From Phocoena phocoena (lineage: Eukaryota > Chordata > Mammalia > Artiodactyla > Phocoenidae): a stretch of DNA of 64,000 bases. Below, in pieces: positions 1 through 11,559 of the stretch. Each line of letters opens with the position of its first letter. Positions within the stretch are counted from its first letter, which is position 1. The translations under genes and the position numbers were made by a program. The notes beneath the pieces were generated by a model. It did not search any database. It was given only the letters and a program-made list of their open reading frames with translations, and was not told the DNA's origin. The stretch covers positions 152,850,288 through 152,914,287 of the forward strand of contig NC_089219.1 of the NCBI RefSeq assembly GCF_963924675.1, in the 5' to 3' direction.

Positions 1-760
1 ATCTCTTCCTTTGACAAATATTTAGGTGTTTCCTATTGTTTGCTCTACAAACAATGCTGCTATCAACATTCTTGTATGTGTCTCTGTGTGTACTTTAGGG
101 AGTAGAATTATTGGGTAATATACACATTATCAACTCAATTAGATGGTGATAAAGTGTTTCCAAGTGATTGTAGAAGTATACACTCCTGAAAGGAGTGTAT
201 AAGGATTCTGTTGCTTCACATTTTCACCAATACTTGTATAATAACAAGGTTTTTAAAAAATAGATGTGAAATGATTTCTCATGGTGGTTTGATTTATGTG
301 TCCATGATTATTAGTAAGTTTGAGTATTTTTTCATATTTATTGACTACCCATCTATAAATTGTCCATATCTTTTGCTCATTTTTCTATTGGTTTGTCTTT
401 TTCTTATTGATTTATGAGTTCCCTATATAATCTGGATATTAATCCTTCTTAATTATATGTATTACAAATAACATCTTCAAATCTATAGCTTGTTTTCACT
501 TTTTGAACGTTGTCCTTTGAGCAGAAGTTTTTTAATGAAGTCAAATTTATTAATTATTTTCTTTATGATAGCTTATTTATTGTATATTATTTAAGAGGTT
601 CTTTCCTGTCTATGAATCATAAAGACACTTTGTATATTTTCTTCTAAAAGTTCTAAATCTTTGCTTTTCACATTTAAGACTTTAACTCATTTGTGGTGAA
701 TTTTTGTGCATGTTGTAATGCAGAGATCCGATTTTACTTTTTCAATTACAAATTGAACAA
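1..760 (-). repeat. LINE-1 fragment (old, minus strand)
   Basis: AT-rich sequence resembling the reverse complement of the end of L1 ORF2 and the 3' region, for example the passage describing 'gtataaggattc...ttcaccaatacttg' and the 'tttgtggtgaatttttgtgcat' stretch. No open frame survives. The left end is cut by the window. Family assignment is from memory of the L1M-type consensus, so the subfamily is unknown. Confidence 0.7.
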
Positions 761-1039
761 CAAATGTATGGCTCTATTATTGAATCTATAAACTGTGAGT
801 CTATAGGTTCTTGAGTTACTCTTTCCTTCCCATTTAACATAATCATTGAAGGTTTTGTAGAAGAATGGAGCCTTTAAGAATGAATAGGATCTCAAGAGGC
901 AGAGGTGGGAGAAGTCGTTTGAAGAAATATGGCATAAATGATGAGGAGAGGGAGGAAGAATTAGAAGACTGTCTAAAAACCAGAGAAAGCAAGAGTCTCC
1001 TTTGATTGAAATGTTGATTACTGTATAGAAGATTGGCAC

Positions 1040-1380
1040 TGTATTGAATTACACTGTCCAATATAATAGCCACCAGGCACATGTGGTTTGAAATGTGGCT
1101 AGTCCTAATGGAGATGTGCTGTAAGTGTAAAATACACATCAGATTTCAAAGACTTAGTAGGAAAAAAATAATGTAAAATATCTTAATAATATTTTGTATT
1201 GATTACATGTCAAAATAATATTTTGATATATTGAGTTGAATAAAGTATACAATTAACTTTATCTGTTTCTTTTTACTTTTTTAATGTGGCTACTAGAAAA
1301 TTTTTAATTGCATATGTGGTTTGCATTATATTTCTATTAAATGGTACTGGCATGGGATGGATTTGCAGGCTGCTATAAAA
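1040..1380. repeat. Ancient interspersed repeat, family not certain
   Basis: The segment contains 'cactgtccaatataatagccacc' near its left end and 'aatgtggctactagaaaatttt' near its right end, phrases typical of a common old mammalian repeat. I cannot name the family with certainty. The two ends are partly complementary, which would fit a DNA transposon relic. It holds no usable frame. Confidence 0.45.
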
Positions 1381-1667
1381 AGTTCCATGTGTTATTCAAT
1401 AAGTAGCAGAATCAAAGGGTTTTGAGCAAAGAAAGGTCAATCTAATATTCCTAATTTGATGACTCAACATCTCATCTACACACAGCCACTTTTAGAAACC
1501 ATTCTACCATTAGCCCTATGTGGATGATTAGCTCTGGTCATTTGATTCTTACAGAGAATACTTAATATGGTAGTCCTTGTTATTGTTTTTACTGTAACAT
1601 GAATGGAACAAATCTAATGTGTGTTCCTTTGAGTGAGAAACTGGGACATTAATAAGTCAAAATTTTT

Positions 1668-1880
1668 GTCTGTTTTTTTTTTTTTTGTAGTACGCTGGCC
1701 TCTCACTGCTGCGGCCTCTCCCGTTGCGGAGCACAGGCTCCAGACGCGCAGGCCCAGCGGCCGTGGCTCACGGGCCCAGCCGCTCCGCGGCATTGTGGGA
1801 TCCTCGCGGACCGGGGCACGAACCCGCGTCCCCTGCATGGGCAGGCGGACTCTCAACCACTGCGCCACCAGGTAAGCCCG
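1668..1880 (-). mobile_element. CHR-type tRNA-derived SINE (minus strand)
   Basis: The element begins with a T-run (reverse-strand A-tail) and ends with 'caccaggtaagccc', the reverse complement of the tRNA-like SINE head. The internal reverse-complement B box lies in 'ggggcacgaacccgcg'. It is flanked by imperfect target-site duplications of the form agtcaaaa(a)ttt at about 1655-1667 and 1881-1893. The short frames in both strands here are SINE artefacts. Confidence 0.9.
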
Positions 1881-2035
1881 AGTCAAAAATTTTAATAGTT
1901 CCCCATTGCTTAGGGGATAAAGTTATTCTTTTGCCCAAATTATTAATAACTCAATATTGTCAGCTTTCTAAATTCTCTACATCTCCCTCCACTCCAGTCA
2001 AACATATGTTAAGCCTTAAATCGTAGCAACGTTTT

Positions 2036-3755
2036 CTTAGGTCAGTGTCCCAAGGCGATAGAAATAAAAGCAAAAATTTACAAATGGGACCTTACAAGCT
2101 TTTGCACAGCAAAGGAAACCATGAACAAACCAAGAAGACAGCCTACGGACTAGGAGAAAATATTTGCAAATGATGAGGCTGACAAGGGATTAAATTCCAA
2201 AGTATACAAACAGCCCACACAACTCAATAACAAAAAAACCCAACCCAATCAAATAATAGGCAGAAGGGGCTTCCCTGGTGGGACAGTGGTTAAGAATCCA
2301 CCTGCCAATGTAGGGGACACGGGTTCGAGCCCTGGGCTGGGAAGATCCCACATGCCACGGAGCAACTAACCAGTGCGCCATGACTAATGAGCCTGCGCTC
2401 TAGAGCCCACGAGCCACAACTACTGAGCCTGTTTGCCACAACTACTGAAGCCCGCGTGCCTAGAGCCCGTGGTCTGCAACAAGAAAAGCCCACACACAAA
2501 GCCCACACACCACAACGAAGACCCAGTGTGGCCATAAATAAATAAATTAAATAAATAAATTTATTTTTTAAAAAATGGGCCGAAGAACTAAATAGACATT
2601 TCTCCAAAGAAGACATACAGATGGCCAATAGGCACATGAAAAGATGCTCAGCTTCACTAATTATTAGAGAAATGCAAATCAAAACTACAATGAGGTATCA
2701 CCTCACACCATTCAGGATGGCCATCATAAAAAGTCAACAAATAAATGCTGAAGAGGGTGTGGAAAAAAGGGAACCCTCCTACATTGTTAGTGGGAATGTA
2801 AATTGGTGCAGCCACTATGGAAAACAGTATGGCAGTTCCTTAAAAAACTAAAAATAGAGTTGCCATATGACCCAGCAATCCCACTCCTGGGCACATATCC
2901 AGAGAAAACTATAATTCGAAAAGATACATTGCACCCCAATGTTCATAGCAGCACTATTTACGGTAGCCAAGACATGGAAGCAACCTAAATGTCGATCGAG
3001 AGGTCAATGGATAGAAAAGATGTGGTAAATATATACAATGGAATACTACTCGGCCATAAAAAGAATGAAATAATGCCATTTGCATCAACATGGATGGACC
3101 TAGAGATTATCATACTAAGTGAAGTAAATCAGAAAGACAAATATATGATATCATTTATATGCAGAATCTAAAATATGATAGAATGAACTTATTTACAAAA
3201 CAGAAACAGACTCACAGACATAGAAAACAAACTTATGGTTACCAAAGGGGAAGGAGATTGGAGGGATAAATTAAGAGTTTGGGATTAGCAGATACAAAGT
3301 ACTATATGTAAAATAGACAAACAGCAAGATCCTAGTGTATAGCACTGGGATATTCAATATCCTGTAATAAACCATAATGGAAAAGAATATGAAAAAGTAT
3401 GTGTGTGTGTATGTATATATATATCTGAATTACTTTGCTGTATACCAAAAACGAACACAACATTGTAAATCAAGTATACTTCAATAAAAGTACAAATATG
3501 TGTTAAGCCTTATAGACAGTATGACTATAGTTAACAATTCTGTCCTACATATTTGTATTGCTAAGAGAGTAGATCTTGAAAGTTCTATTACAAGAAAAAA
3601 AATTTTTGTAACTGTGTGGTGACAGATGTTAACTAGACTTATTATGGTGATCATTTTGCAGTGTATACAAATATCAAATCTTTAGGTTGTGCCCCTGAAA
3701 CATGATGTTAAATGTCGATTTTACCTCAATAAAAATTAATTAAAAAAAATATGTT
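2036..3755 (+). mobile_element. LINE-1 3' end (plus strand), split by a SINE
   Basis: The sequence follows the end of L1 ORF2 and the 3' untranslated region. It includes 'ctaaatagacatttctcc', 'aaactacaatgaggtatcacctcacacc', 'catggatggacctagagattatcatactaag', and two AATAAA-type ends near 3485 and 3730. The short frames at 2621-2851, 2803-2988 and 2989-3171 are decayed ORF2 pieces with stops and frame breaks. A SINE interrupts it at about 2267-2571. The copy is dead and 5'-truncated. Confidence 0.85.
2267..2571 (+). mobile_element. Long CHR-type tRNA-derived SINE (plus strand)
   Basis: Starts 'gggcttccctggtggga' and keeps a tRNA-like B box (gggttcgagccct). The body repeats 'cacaactactga', and the tail is a run of AAAT units. 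It lies inside the L1 copy. The flanks 'aaataataggcagaag' and 'aaaaaatgggccgaag' look like a decayed target duplication. This is the longer SINE subtype, distinct from the shorter copies at 60251 and 61066. Confidence 0.85.
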
Positions 3756-4082
3756 TAGCAATTGTTGAAGGTTAGGTAGTGTCAGAGAATGATAGAAAGA
3801 ACAGAATCCATGAAGTCTGATCTTGTTATAGCTTTGCTATTAACTCTTTATGTAACTTCATGAATGCTTATTACATGTCAGACACTATTCTAAACAATTT
3901 ATGTAAGCTATCTTATTTCATTCTTGCAATCATTTTATTGTCCTGAGACAGAGAAAGCTCTTACTCAAGATCACAGAGTGGCAATAAGGATTCAAAAAGG
4001 GGCACCTAACTTCAGAACCCAGCCTTTACGTAGAGCATTTATCCTTTCAGTTTTTCAGTGTACATATAGGCACACTTTAAAA

Positions 4083-4240
4083 TTTTTTAAATTGAAGTAT
4101 AGTTGATATACAATATTATATTAGTTTCAGGTGAACGACCTAGTGATTCAGTGTTTTTAGAGATTATACTCTGTTAAAAGTTATTACCAAAAAATGGCTA
4201 TAATTTCCTGTGCTGTACAATATATCCTTGTTGCTTAAAT
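4083..4240 (-). repeat. LINE-1 3' end fragment (minus strand)
   Basis: Contains 'attgaagtatagttgatatacaatattatattagtttcaggtg' type sequence, the reverse complement of an L1 3' untranslated end. The neighbouring 4240-4500 stretch is also repeat-like ('ggtggaattgctggacca'), but I cannot assign it to a family. 4500-5300 shows nothing I can name. Confidence 0.6.
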
Positions 4241-5302
4241 TTTTTATTTGAAATATTTCCTAACAACAATATTTTACAATTATTCCCAAGTTGTGTTATT
4301 TTATATATGATTATTAATGGCTGCATATCATTCCTTATTAAGGCTGTACCATAATTTATATAGCCATTTATGTCATTTACAATTTTTTCCAATTAAAATG
4401 CTTTGACGTTCTCTCTTGTAATCAGGTCTTTTTGCACATCCCTGATTATTTCTTTAGGACAAATTCCTATGGGTGGAATTGCTGGACCAGAGCGATCACT
4501 TCTAAAGCAGTTGGAGTTAAGCAGATGGAATTAAGGCAAAGCAACATCAGCTAACGAAAACACTTTAATGTCTCACTCTAAGCCCTACCGAGGGTAATTC
4601 TCTGCGCCAACCCCATAGCAAAGGCCAGTGCTCAGATTACTGGTGGCTGTGGAACAGAAGAGCCTCCAATGCCAAGATCAATAAAATGTCTTTCTGCTGG
4701 CATGTTCAGCTTTCGGCTCTGGTTTAGTAGGATTTCTGCCCTCAAGGCCATTGGGGGTGACCTACTCCAGGGTTTGCGTCATGTAAAATTACTTGGACTC
4801 CATTAAGGGACCTACAGGACAATCCCGCTATCCCTCTGCAGGGTCCTTTCTCCCACTTTATACTACACAGTTCAATGCAATTGCTGCAGAACAGCACATC
4901 TCTATTCTCTCTTAGAGAGATTCATTTTTTGTTGTTATTGTCGGGTAGGTTTTAGAACTGATATCCACCCTATTATCAATAGCATAACAGATCTGGTGTC
5001 ACTACAAGTCTTCAAAAGTGACGTACCTCGCCGTTCCGTTAATCCTGGACCTGTCAGAGGTTACAAATCAAAGAAGTCTACCTAATAATGGTTATTGGGC
5101 ACATAAGTGTCTCGCAATTTTGAGTTAACTGGTAAGGCTGTTGAAAGGTGCATGATTTACGCCTTCTTGTTTTTCTTGGCGTATGAATACAGAGCTTTAT
5201 TGGGTTTAAAACAGTTTCACAAAATGCCGGCGTAAGGAATCGATTACACAAGGTTCTTCCTTCTTAAGTAAGATACTGTAGCACGAATATTTTCTCACGA
5301 GA

Positions 5303-5375
5303 GCCCGGATAGCTCAGTCGGTAGAGCATCAGACTTTTAATCTGAGGGTCCAGGGTTCAAGTCCCTGTTCGGGCG
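5303..5375 (+). tRNA. tRNA-Lys (anticodon TTT)
   Basis: A full 73-nt cloverleaf decoding AAA/AAG lysine codons. The acceptor stem GCCCGGA pairs with TTCGGGC (one G-T wobble) and is followed by discriminator G. The D stem is GCTC/GAGC, the anticodon stem TCAGA/TCTGA, and the loop CTTTTAA has the anticodon TTT at 5336-5338. The T arm is CAGGG-TTCAAGT-CCCTG. There is no intron. RNA polymerase III boxes A and B are intact, and T-runs begin about 7 nt past the 3' end (5382-5385) and again at 5393-5404, suitable as terminators. The sequence is identical to the minus-strand copy at 5670-5742. The CCA end is not encoded, as expected for a eukaryote. Confidence 0.97.
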
Positions 5376-5669
5376 TTTCGGTTTTATCGTTCTTTTCGTT
5401 TTTTGTTTTTTTGTTTTTCTCAAATACTAGAAACCTGAAGGAAAAAAATCCCTTTCCGCTGGGAAACTACCATGCAAAACCTTCATACTCGCCAAGAAAT
5501 TGAGTGATTTTGGGTAGTCGCTTCTTTTTCTTCTCTGAGAATATGTTTATTTAGCATACTCTGAAATCAGTGAAAAATGAAATTAATTCTATTTAAGGTT
5601 GAAGTACGCTGTGGCATTGAGATTTTCGTACTTGTAGTAAGCTAAGAAAGGGACAAGAAAACGAAGAAA
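5376..5669. other. Spacer between the two tRNA-Lys genes
   Basis: A 294-bp AT-rich spacer lies between the 3' ends of the two convergent tRNA genes. T-runs near its left edge and A-runs near its right edge (aaaacg at about 5658-5663) serve as Pol III termination signals for each strand. I see no gene in it, and the two halves are not obviously inverted copies of each other. Confidence 0.7.
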
Positions 5670-5742
5670 CGCCCGAACAGGGACTTGAACCCTGGACCCT
5701 CAGATTAAAAGTCTGATGCTCTACCGACTGAGCTATCCGGGC
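5670..5742 (-). tRNA. tRNA-Lys (anticodon TTT), second copy
   Basis: The reverse complement of this interval is base-for-base the same 73-nt tRNA-Lys(TTT) as 5303-5375, with all four stems and both internal promoter boxes intact. It is transcribed leftwards, so the two genes converge. The reverse-strand T-run (complement of 5658-5661) lies about 9 nt past its 3' end. Flanks outside the 73 bp differ from the other copy. That argues either for an old duplication with the tRNA bodies kept identical by selection or gene conversion, or for independent insertions. Confidence 0.97.
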
Positions 5743-8469
5743 ACCTTCTTCAAACTCTCTCTCTTCGTTTTACTTGATAGTATTCTAATAAATTTCTTCT
5801 CACATAGATTAAATTTAGGTTTTAATTAGTATTAAAGTATTTTTTTCAGCAAGATGAAGAAAAACATTCACTTTTCTATATTTTTCTCCATTTACTTAAT
5901 ACATGTTTTCTTCAAGTTCTTTCATAGTTCGTGTTTTGTAAATTTCCAATATTTACTAAGCTCTCTAAAACCAAGCGGTACTAAATTACAGAGATGGACA
6001 ACCAAGACGAACGTTAAAAATTCAGACAGCTGCAACCTCTTTTTACTACAATTCTTCTGTCTGCCATATATTACTTCCCTGATAGGACTTCTCAATTTTA
6101 GTTATATTCTACTGAACCAGATTACAGTATTTTTCCCATATTGTTAATGAACAATATATTTCCCTTCACTAGATGATGTAGCTGTTAAACAAGCATTCCT
6201 TAGCACAAAAGAAGGAACGATACATTCGATTCATGAATAGAGGAGCTAATATAGGAAAACAGAAGTGACTGTGGAAAGGTGGGTGTGAATTTAGATTGAG
6301 AGAAAGAGAGTTTAGACCTTTAATTTAGATTTTGATTCAATTTTTGCCTTTCTCCCTCTTCCCAACAAGTTGCAGTTTTCAGGTCAGACTCACAAGGTGA
6401 ATCCTTCTAAAGAAGTATAAGAGTGTACCAGTGGAACATGTACATGTGTACCAGCAACTTGGAGTATTAAGAATAAAAATCTCCAGATCAGCCTAGTTTT
6501 TCCTAAAATCAACTTCATCAACCCTGACGCATAGGGTGTGGAACACAGGACTATGAAATTTCAAGACTGATAAGGGAATTCATTTTTGTTTCTGGGAACT
6601 TGAGGCTTCTGAACACAATGAACAAAATTGCCCAGCCTCAGTTGTAGGAGTTTGTTTCCTACAATTGTCTGATTCTTTTAGAACAAAGACTAACAAACTG
6701 TGTGATCCTAAACAGGTCTGGGTTTCCACATCTATAAAATGAGGGAAATTGATTAGATGACCTGTAAGATACCTTCTAAATCTAAAATTTAACTACTCTG
6801 TTACTTTTCCCACTGTGAATAAGATTAGAAGGAATAGACTCAAAATGCAACAGGAAAGAACAATTTAATTGAACAAACATTTGTTGATCATCTATTATGG
6901 CTTAGGTTCTGTGCTGGCTCTAGAGTCAGAGATATATAGGACACAGATCCTGTTCACAGTCTAGGCAAGAAGGCAGACATTTAAGCAACTAATTTTAACA
7001 AAGTAATAAATGCAGTAATAAGAATTCAAGTGCAGGAAGTGGCAGGAGATGAGAATGGACAGGAAGGCAGTAGGTATAAAATGAGGACAGGGGTCCTTAA
7101 GTTTTCAGGATCGGAGTTGAGTTTCAACAAGTAACGGTCAGAGGTATGCAGAGGAAATTGTAATGAGCCAGACAGACATTTATTCAGCCATTTCTTGAGC
7201 CCTCATGTGTTAGATACAGAAAAACTTTTTGCTCCGTTTGTTTGAATGAGATGTGGAAATGTATTATACCTAACTTTTTTTTAAGAAAGGGAAATGGTGT
7301 CTGTCCAGCGTCCTAAAGGGGCAGAAATAAAGTTGTTTTTTTTTCCTGCCCAATGGCTCTGTTACATCATATTCCCTTTCCTCCAGGATAATAAAGCATT
7401 TGTTTAAATACACTGAGATTAACTCATGAATTGCTTATTGAGTACCTATTTCCACAGCAGTGAGCTAGACACAGTGGGAAGGAAAACAATAAGTCTAGAA
7501 GGAAAATGAATGAAAATTGTGTTTAGGGAATGGTGAATAAATTAATCCGGCTGGAATGGAGGGAGGTAGAGAGGAAGTGAGGGGTTAGAGACAGCTGACG
7601 GGTTTATTTCAGGCGAAAGAGAATAATTTTATCATATAGGCAACGGCAAAGTTTGAAAGTCTAATTGAAATTTGACTTGTTAACATTGTAAAGTCCCACC
7701 TGAGGTAGCATGAACGGAATCTGCTTTTGCTATGTTGCGCTACAAAACGCCACCAAGTAGCGCTACCTTGTTCCTTTTTAGCATGAAATCTTCCTGGAGG
7801 GCTTCATCAAGCTTCTCATTCACATTGACTATTGAACTTAATTCTCCCACCAGAGGGCAGTCTAAACTCACAGATTCTATATTTGCGGAACCACGCCCCC
7901 CACCCCGCACCCCCCGCAAGCTAAATTTCTCCCACTAATTTTTAAAGCGACGCTCTTTGCTCTCCTACTCATCAGACTCAACGGTCTTTGAAAATCGCCA
8001 TCACCTCTGTATCAGAGCTGGGAAAGGGAGGAAGAAAGGGGTCCCCAAACCAATGCCTAATGTAACTGCCTATTCAGAGACCCAGTAGTTCACCATCACT
8101 GTATAGAGTCTTTGAAGTTTGAGACCATTACAAGGTACTGGGAGGATGCGTGGTACAGAGGAGTTGTTCTGAAAAGTCTCCTTTTGTGTTTTTGGCCTAA
8201 TAACTCCAAACTGAGAGCAGCCTGGGTTTCTGGTGGGCTTTCCAAGCTCTCTTCCACTACCGTTCTCTCTGAGAACACAGCAAGGGTAGCAACTCAAGAA
8301 TCTCGCACAGCACCGAGAGCTCAGACACTGACTTCCGTGTCATTCCAAAGGGCATTTTCAGCCCTGCCCTCCTGGACGTCTTGCTGCACTTGTGTCCCCA
8401 TCCCTCTTTCCCGACACTTTCTTCTATCCTCCTTTCTGACACTCTGAGGTCTCATTTCTTCCTGCTATC
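5743..8469. other. Intergenic region, no gene seen
   Basis: No frame here has coding character. 5850-6150 is AT-rich with a 97-codon chance frame. 6860-7110 and 7425-7480 resemble old interspersed repeats ('acaaacatttgttgatcatctattatg'). A CTCF-like site at 7847-7860 is listed separately. A C-rich patch lies at 7890-7915. Confidence 0.6.
7847..7860 (+). promoter_or_regulatory. Candidate CTCF binding site (forward core)
   Basis: CCACCAGAGGGCAG matches the CTCF core consensus CCASYAGRKGGCRS at all 14 positions. It lies between the tRNA-Lys pair and the PIK3C2B CpG island, a plausible place for an insulator separating PIK3C2B from its expected left neighbour. Occupancy cannot be judged from sequence. 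Confidence 0.55.
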
Positions 8470-8880
8470 AACCTGGCTGTTTCTTCTTGATGATCTCTTT
8501 TGCAGGCCTCTTCCTTCTTCTGTATGCCCACCTGGGTGATCTCATATATGCCCATAACTTTATGGATCATCTATGAACTGAAGAGTCCAAAATTGATATC
8601 ACTTGTCCACACCTTTACTTTCAATTTAGTTTCATAAATCCAAAGTCAGCTAGACATCCCCACCTAAATATTCTAGAGACACTGCAAATCCAACATGTCC
8701 AAAATTAAAGTCACGGTTGCTCGCCCCACACCTGGGCCCTGTCTTACTACAGTCCCTCACGTAGTAAATGGCACCACCTACCACCAACTCCTAAGGCATC
8801 AAGTGGGGAGTAATTCTCCACTCCTCCCCCTCTCTGATGATCCCTACGTTCAATACATTATCAAATAGTATTGATTTTTG
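8470..8880. repeat. Ancient LINE-like relic (L2-type, uncertain)
   Basis: Contains phrases such as 'ctagacatccccacctaaat' and 'aaatccaacatgtccaaaattaaa' that match a widespread old mammalian repeat. The opposite strand of the same family seems to occur at 27580-28560. I cannot fix the family name. Confidence 0.5.
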
Positions 8881-8919
8881 ACTTCCTGACTCTCTCTTGT
8901 ATCTGTCCTTTCCTTCTCA

Positions 8920-8946
8920 CCCCCCCCCCCCCGCCCCCCCGCCCCA
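8920..8946. repeat. Poly-C tract
   Basis: A near-pure C run of about 27 bases interrupted by single G residues. It is length-unstable and prone to sequencing error. Confidence 0.85.
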
Positions 8947-11331
8947 GCTTTGAGATTCTCTGGTCTTGCACTCTGAATGTAGACAGGGCCTCCCTGTCGA
9001 GCTCCAAGCCAGTACTCCTAACCTAGCAGGATGCCAATGGCATACTCCAATTTGAAGAAACAATTTACAAAGGGCTGGCAGGGTATAGCACAACCACAAG
9101 GAACAGTGTGCAGTACCCAGGGACCAGCAGGAAAAGGAGTTTCCACTCCCTGGATTGAAAGTCAAAGGAAGGGAGTAAGTGATTATGTAAATTAAAGAGA
9201 GAAGAGGAAAAGGAAGAGGGAGGGAGAGGGGCTGAGAGGGAGGGGGAAGCACCTGGAGGGAAGCTGTGATCTTTGGTTGAGGGTGGCAGCCAGCCCACAG
9301 TGAACCCAAAGAGAAGGATCCTGAGGAAGAAATATCCAGACCTCTTTGACCTCCCTCCTCCCACTCGCCTGCGGTGGCTCCCCACTGGCCCACCCCTTCT
9401 AGGAAGCCAGAGGGCCAAGAGTGGATCTACAGGGGCAAAAGGAAGAAAGACATGCAGTGTGTCTTCCAAGTCCTCCTGTGTAATATGCACGTCACTGATC
9501 ACATCACTCCCAGTCTACACCCTGGGTTCTCTGTGGCCTACAGGACAAACCTAAACTTTTTGATATGCCCTGGTTGCTCTTATAACACAAAATTTTCTCC
9601 CTACCAAAATGCTTTATAAAGCCTTTAATATGATCCCCCAGTGACCCAGGCAGGCCTGTTTCCTGTTAGCTCTTCCCTGAAGACTCTTCACTCCAGCAAA
9701 TTTGGAGCATTGGTGGCTCTATGCTACTCTGTTCTCTTAGGCTTCTGAGCTTAGCCTGATGACAGGCACGCAGTAAGCTGGCACACATATTTGTGTTGTG
9801 ATCAAGCAGTGAATGAGTGAGTGAATGAATGCATATTCTTATCCCCTGTGGCTCCTGAGGATCAGGAATAGCATCATGTAGACATCATACCACGTGCAGA
9901 GCACGCTGCCTGCGGTCCTCAAGGTGGTCCATCACGTTCTCTCCTTTGATCTTCACAACAGCCCTGAGTGGTAAGCGAAGCTGATGGAACTATTGATGCT
10001 CAGAGGGTGAATTGGACTACCCAAGGTCACGGCACAGTGGGTAGAAAAGAAACAGGAGCCTCTGTCACATCTCCTTTCATGAGCTTCTCCTCCCATCGTC
10101 TCGTTCAAGGTTGCCTGCAATTAAGGGTCCTTTGCATTTGCCCAGATTTCACCTTATATGAGAACAGAACAATATCTATCCCAAGAGATCCTTCTGAATA
10201 ATGAACTCACTTTTTATATTGCTTTCTTCCCCTACATAAGACTTCCTCTGGTTATTCAAATTCCCTTCCTTACAAATATTTAACCTCCTTTGAGCTCTGG
10301 AGTCTCTTCCAGTTCTATAAGTCTGTGAATCTAAGACTTGTGTTGGGTTTGTTGAAGTCTCATATTAGTGAGGAAATTTTAAAAGGCCCCTGATCTTTTT
10401 AAAAAGGCCTTTCCGACACCCTTAAAAAAGAAAAAAACCCACAAAACTCCAGTGAACCCAAAACGGGCTGGAATAATAGCTTTTAACAAATATTTAAAAG
10501 CTACTAGGGGCAGGTTTGCAGAGAAGCTGTAGAAGGGGCAGGTTTGCAGATGTTTCCCTGGGAACCCTGGCTGCAGAGTCCTGGGTATCTGATCAGAGGC
10601 TGGGAGTCTTGAGCCTTAGATACCTGAAGGGGACTGCAGGGGAGGGAGGCTGAGAACCAGGTGTTGATCATAGTCTGGTAAGAAAGAAAGAAGGAGGGCC
10701 CTGGGGGAGAACAAGATTCAAGTTTTGAGGAAAATGTACTTTGAGATCAGAGATCATAGTTTTTATGCAAACCAAATGCAAATGAGGATCTGGCCAATTA
10801 TTTGTTTCTTTGGGTGGAGACCTTAGGAAAATTCTTCTAGAGACCACTGCTCAAACAAAGGTACTGAGTCAAAATTTTAAATATAACACACTATGAAAGA
10901 TTTTTTTCCCCTGCGATAGTTGGGTTGAAGGACCTACTATCGCCGCTCCCCCCTCAGGTTGTAGATTGCTATTTTCTGGGGCTCGGGTCAGAAGACCCAC
11001 TAGGGCGAATAGAAAAACGAATGAGTTTGAATGTGCAAAGCGCCGAGACAGCTTCCCCCCACCGCCACCTCCATCCTCAAGGTAGGGGTTCTTTCCGGCA
11101 TCTCTATCTTAATGACGGGGGGAAATTCCGCAAACCGATAAATGGACCTCAAAACCCTGTCATTTCCAGTAGAATGATTTGGCATTCATCTGACACAGGG
11201 CAAAGGGGTCCCAGCAGGGAAAAGTAACGACCATCTGCAAAAACCCTCACGCAAGTGGGAAGTGGAAATCTTGGCTCTTGGATTCCCGAAGCACAACTTG
11301 ACGCCAGCGCTTTTCTCTTCCCCCACGTACT
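8947..11331. other. Upstream intergenic DNA of PIK3C2B, no gene seen
   Basis: The frames of 145-158 codons on the minus strand near 8917-9502 are low-complexity serine/proline/leucine artefacts of a purine-rich stretch. 9760-9840 resembles an L2 or MIR 3' end (tgaatgagtgagtgaatgaatg). The CpG content starts to rise after about 10920. I see no convincing exon. Confidence 0.5.
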
Positions 11332-11555
11332 GGAAGAGGAGGGAGAAGGAGGGAGGGAGGGAGAGGAGGAGAGGAGAGGAGAGGAGAGGGGAGGAGAGGA
11401 GAGGAGAGGAGAGGAGAGGAGAGGAGAGGAGAGGAGAGGAGAGGGGAGGAGAGGAGAGGAGAGGAGAGGAGAGGAGAGGGGAGGGGAGGGGAGGGGAGGG
11501 GAAGGGACGGGAGGGGAGGGGAGGGGAGGGGAGGGGGAGGGGGAGGGGAGGGAGG
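11332..11555 (+). repeat. Homopurine pentanucleotide tract (GAGGA then GGGGA)
   Basis: 224 bp of uninterrupted purine on the plus strand except for a single C at 11508. The left two thirds are mostly GAGGA pentamers and the right third GGGGA pentamers with several G4 and G5 runs. It creates long spurious frames of Glu/Arg/Gly on one strand and Ser/Pro/Leu on the other. It directly abuts the CpG island of PIK3C2B. Confidence 0.95.
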
Positions 11556-11559
11556 TCAG

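Noticed and set aside
2621..3171. Three short plus-strand frames that could look like a gene
   Set aside because: They are decayed pieces of L1 ORF2 in different frames.
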